Part shown: positions 8,080-9,422 of the stretch, in pieces | How positions within the stretch are numbered: position 1 is the first letter of the stretch | Layout: every line of letters begins with the position of its first letter | Assembly (NCBI GenBank): GCA_045541255.1 | Contig: JAZQIU010000055.1 | Location: forward strand, 1 to 9,422 | Source of the DNA: UMGS1124 sp045541255 | Lineage (GTDB): Bacteria > Bacillota_I > Bacilli_A > RF39 > UBA660 | Direction: 5' to 3' | DNA length: 9,422 nucleotides | Notes under the pieces: generated by a model | The model's database searches: none | The model's input: only the letters and a program-made list of their open reading frames with translations | Told to the model about the DNA's origin: nothing | Translations under genes and position numbers: made by a program

Positions 8080-8503
8080 ATGAATATTAAGATAATAAGA
8101 AGATATAAGAAAGATAATTATACCATTGGTGATTTATATATAAATGGTGAATGGTTCTGTAACACATTAGAAGATAAGGATAGAAACTTAAATGATTCAA
8201 TGAATGAAGATGAAATAAAACAAATTAAAGTATATGGTAGAACAGCAATACCATGTGGACATTATAATATAACAATAACCTATTCACCAAAATTTAAAAC
8301 CAAATTACCTTTAATCAATAACGTTAAAGGATTTACAGCAATAAGAATACATCAAGGAAATAACCATAACCATACAGAAGGATGCATATTGGTACGGATA
8401 TAATACAATTAAAGGACAACTAACCAATAGCAAGATTTGTTTAAGTAAGTTAAATTCTATATTAATGAATACGGAAGATAATATATATTTGGATATAATA
8501 TAA
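8080..8503 (+). CDS. DUF5675-family protein (possible lysis enzyme), with a +1 frame break
   Basis: The uninterrupted reading from ATG 8080 ends at TAA 8401-8403 (107 residues), just after GCILV. Skipping one base at 8394/8395 adds GYNTIKGQLTNSKICLSKLN and about 15 more residues, up to TAA 8501-8503, for about 140 in total, the usual size of the family. Hallmarks are NTLEDKDR (28-35), GRTAIPCGHY (53-62), SPKF (69-72), GFTAIRIHQGN (84-94) and TEGCILV (99-105). The IHxGN...TxGC pair (His91, Cys102) looks like the His and Cys of YkuD-type L,D-transpeptidases, but DUF5675 has no settled function that I know of, so activity on peptidoglycan is inferred. Next to a holin, and with no other lysin in view, it is the best endolysin candidate here. 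The short form would keep His91 and Cys102 but lose about a quarter of the fold. Confidence 0.72.
8392..8403 (+). other. +1 frame break in the DUF5675 gene at GTA CGG ATA TAA
   Basis: The open frame reads TTG GTA CGG ATA TAA. Removing C8395 gives GTA GGA TAT AAT, and removing A8394 gives GTC GGA TAT AAT. Both encode Val-Gly-Tyr-Asn, and the restored frame runs 35 codons with family-like sequence. The tetramer at the break, ACGG, is the same as in the tape measure gene. Confidence 0.85.
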
Positions 8504-8511
8504 TATATTTG
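8484..8511 (+). promoter_or_regulatory. Candidate Bacteroidota-type -7 elements
   Basis: TATATTTG occurs twice (8484-8491 and 8504-8511), each a perfect match to the Bacteroidota -7 consensus TAnnTTTG, just upstream of the gene at 8538. I see no TTTG -33 element at the usual distance, and such matches are frequent in AT-rich DNA, so this is only a candidate promoter. Confidence 0.3.
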
Positions 8512-8516
8512 AAGCA

Positions 8517-8540
8517 ATTAATTTAAATAATACTGTTATG
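8517..8540 (+). promoter_or_regulatory. Shared leader, copy 1
   Basis: Bases 8517-8540 match 8821-8844 at 23 of 24 positions, both ending in the ATG start codon; the identical core is TTAAATAATACTGTTATG. This conserved leader fixes the start of the gene at 8538. It could be a translation-enhancing leader, an operator or the downstream part of a promoter. Confidence 0.5.
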
Positions 8541-8819
8541 AAAGAAGTATATGTTTTATTTGATGCAAAAGAATACGGTAATGATTGGGATATTACTTTT
8601 TCTATTACTGTTTTTGAACCAGACAATATAAAAGAGAAAGTTAAAGAATGGTTACTTAAACAGTACCCTAAAGATTTTGAATATATTGATGAAGTATTAG
8701 AAGAATATGAAGAATTTTGGAATGAACAAACAACAACATATTTAAAAGGACATGAAAGTAGTAGATTTTTTGCAGATGATTATGTAACATTTTCATTAAC
8801 AAGAAAAATAATAGAATAA
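8538..8819 (+). CDS. Small acidic protein of unknown function
   Basis: I do not recognise this 93-residue protein. It starts at ATG 8538 within a leader shared with the next gene. The sequence suggests an alternating fold: hydrophobic strands at 1-8 and 18-27, an amphipathic helix at about 29-42, a strongly acidic helix at about 46-61 (YIDEVLEEYEEFWNE) and a terminal strand at about 81-92. It has no signal peptide, membrane segment, Cys or known motif. Being small, acidic and soluble, and lying after the lysis genes behind its own possible promoter, it may be a regulatory or host-interaction protein rather than a virion part, but that rests on context only. The regular codon use and shared leader support a real gene. 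Confidence 0.6.
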   Translation: MKEVYVLFDAKEYGNDWDITFSITVFEPDNIKEKVKEWLLKQYPKDFEYIDEVLEEYEEFWNEQTTTYLKGHESSRFFADDYVTFSLTRKIIE

Positions 8820-8820
8820 T

Positions 8821-8844
8821 ATTAACTTAAATAATACTGTTATG
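8821..8844 (+). promoter_or_regulatory. Shared leader, copy 2
   Basis: This is the second copy of the leader at 8517-8540, with one mismatch (C8826 versus T8522). It occupies nearly the whole gap between the two small genes and ends in the ATG at 8842. Confidence 0.5.
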
Positions 8845-9300
8845 ATTACAAGAGAACAATTCCAAGAAAAGATTAATTCATTTGATTTTTCAGATGAACA
8901 GAAAGAAAAGTGTTTAGCTTACTATGATAATGATTCCAAGTCAGCTAACAAAGAAAACGTTATTGATAACTATGATGCAGAAAAGTTATGGAATACTGTT
9001 AATAGATGGTATGGTATCAAGCATTCAACAAAAGAAAAGAAACCAAGAACAAAGAAGGTAGATATTCAAGGAAAGGTTGATGAACTTAATTCATTTGTTG
9101 ATTCTATTATTGCTAATGGTAATGAAGATGAAATGAATAACTTAATTACAGCATTAAATGATGCATCAAGTAAAGTAGGTAAAGTTCTTGAAGAAATTGA
9201 TAAGAAAAATCAAGAAGAATACAATAATATTATCAAGGCAATTAAGGAATTTAATAAGAAGAATAACACTAACTACAACTTGGTTAACAAGATTGATTAA
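8842..9300 (+). CDS. Helical protein of unknown function
   Basis: I do not recognise this 152-residue protein. It starts at ATG 8842 in the second copy of the shared leader and ends at TAA 9298-9300, just before a strong terminator. The N-terminal 60 residues look like a small helical domain (ITREQFQEKINSFDFSDEQK, then DAEKLWNTVNRWYG). A basic linker follows (KEKKPRTKK, 64-72), then a mostly helical, charged part (about 75-140) that could form a coiled coil. There is one Cys (24) and no membrane segment. The basic linker could contact nucleic acid, and the helical part could mediate self-association; neither is shown. It is probably co-transcribed with the gene at 8538. Confidence 0.6.
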   Translation: MITREQFQEKINSFDFSDEQKEKCLAYYDNDSKSANKENVIDNYDAEKLWNTVNRWYGIKHSTKEKKPRTKKVDIQGKVDELNSFVDSIIANGNEDEMNNLITALNDASSKVGKVLEEIDKKNQEEYNNIIKAIKEFNKKNNTNYNLVNKID

Positions 9301-9307
9301 TATAACT

Positions 9308-9340
9308 AAGGCACTATCATTTAATTGGTAGTGCTTTTTT
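9308..9340 (+). terminator. Strong rho-independent terminator
   Basis: GCACTATCA (9311-9319) pairs with TGGTAGTGC (9326-9334), including one wobble pair, around a 6-nt loop. It is extended by A/T and wobble pairs from 9308 and followed by six Ts (9335-9340). It ends the two-gene unit 8538-9300. Confidence 0.88.
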
Positions 9341-9422
9341 ATTTTACAAAAAAAATATTTCAAAGTTTTCATTTTTAGGTAGGGGGGCATCATTTTTTTT
9401 TAATCAAGGTTACAGAAACAAG
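9341..9422. other. Non-coding tail with homopolymer runs
   Basis: No gene is seen here. The stretch holds an A run, then GGTAGGGGGGCATCA and a long T run. The six Gs (at about 9381-9386) stand out sharply from the AT-rich surroundings. It may be the upstream region of a following gene or a genome-end or packaging feature; the window ends too soon to tell. Confidence 0.35.

Noticed and set aside
32..9300. Alternative genetic code (TAG or TGA read as an amino acid), as in some crAss-like phages
   Set aside because: All intact genes run to family-appropriate ends with TAA or TGA stops, and no gene needs a stop codon read through. The two broken genes need a frame change, not stop reassignment.
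1..9422. tRNA genes, insertion sequences or an integrase/attachment site
   Set aside because: No cloverleaf-like segment, transposase, integrase or terminal inverted repeat pair was recognised on either strand.

Overview
The window is a late-gene segment of a tailed phage or prophage with a siphovirus-type (long, non-contractile) tail. All supported genes lie on the + strand and are tightly packed. The DNA is very AT-rich, Arg is written mostly AGA with some AGG and CGT, and stops are almost all TAA. The start codons are preceded by A/T-rich leaders rather than clear Shine-Dalgarno sequences. That leader style, plus protein families I recognise from gut Bacteroidota phages (tail chaperone, tail tip, fibre and holin types), points to a Bacteroides/Prevotella-like host. 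The host is an inference; no host gene is present.

Layout. 32-660: tail assembly chaperone pair, a short protein and a -1 frameshifted long form (lambda G/GT logic) with a textbook A_AAA_AAG slip site. 660-2460: tape measure protein, whose frame breaks near the C-terminus at 2298. 2463-4631: large tail-tip/baseplate-like protein. 4638-6581: tail fibre with YYTK repeats, a His-x-His repeat region and a C-terminal S74 intramolecular chaperone domain, followed by a hairpin. 6644-7729: a second probable virion appendage protein. 7757-8023: holin-like two-TM protein, then a terminator. 8080-8503: DUF5675-family protein, probably lysis-related, whose frame also breaks, at 8395. 8538-8819 and 8842-9300: two unrecognised small genes that share a near-identical 24-nt leader. 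9308-9340: strong terminator, then a non-coding tail with G and T homopolymers.

The genes fit a virion-tail plus lysis module: chaperone and tape measure set tail length, the tip and fibres bind the cell, and the holin with the DUF5675 protein would act at lysis.

The most unusual signal is translational. Besides the expected -1 site, two unrelated genes (tape measure and DUF5675) each break by one base at the same tetramer ACGG. In both, a +1 shift restores the family-typical C-terminus up to a natural stop. These two sites are also the only in-frame CGG codons I could find in the window's genes. This could be repeated consensus error, mutation, or +1 recoding at CGG; raw reads and homologues would decide.
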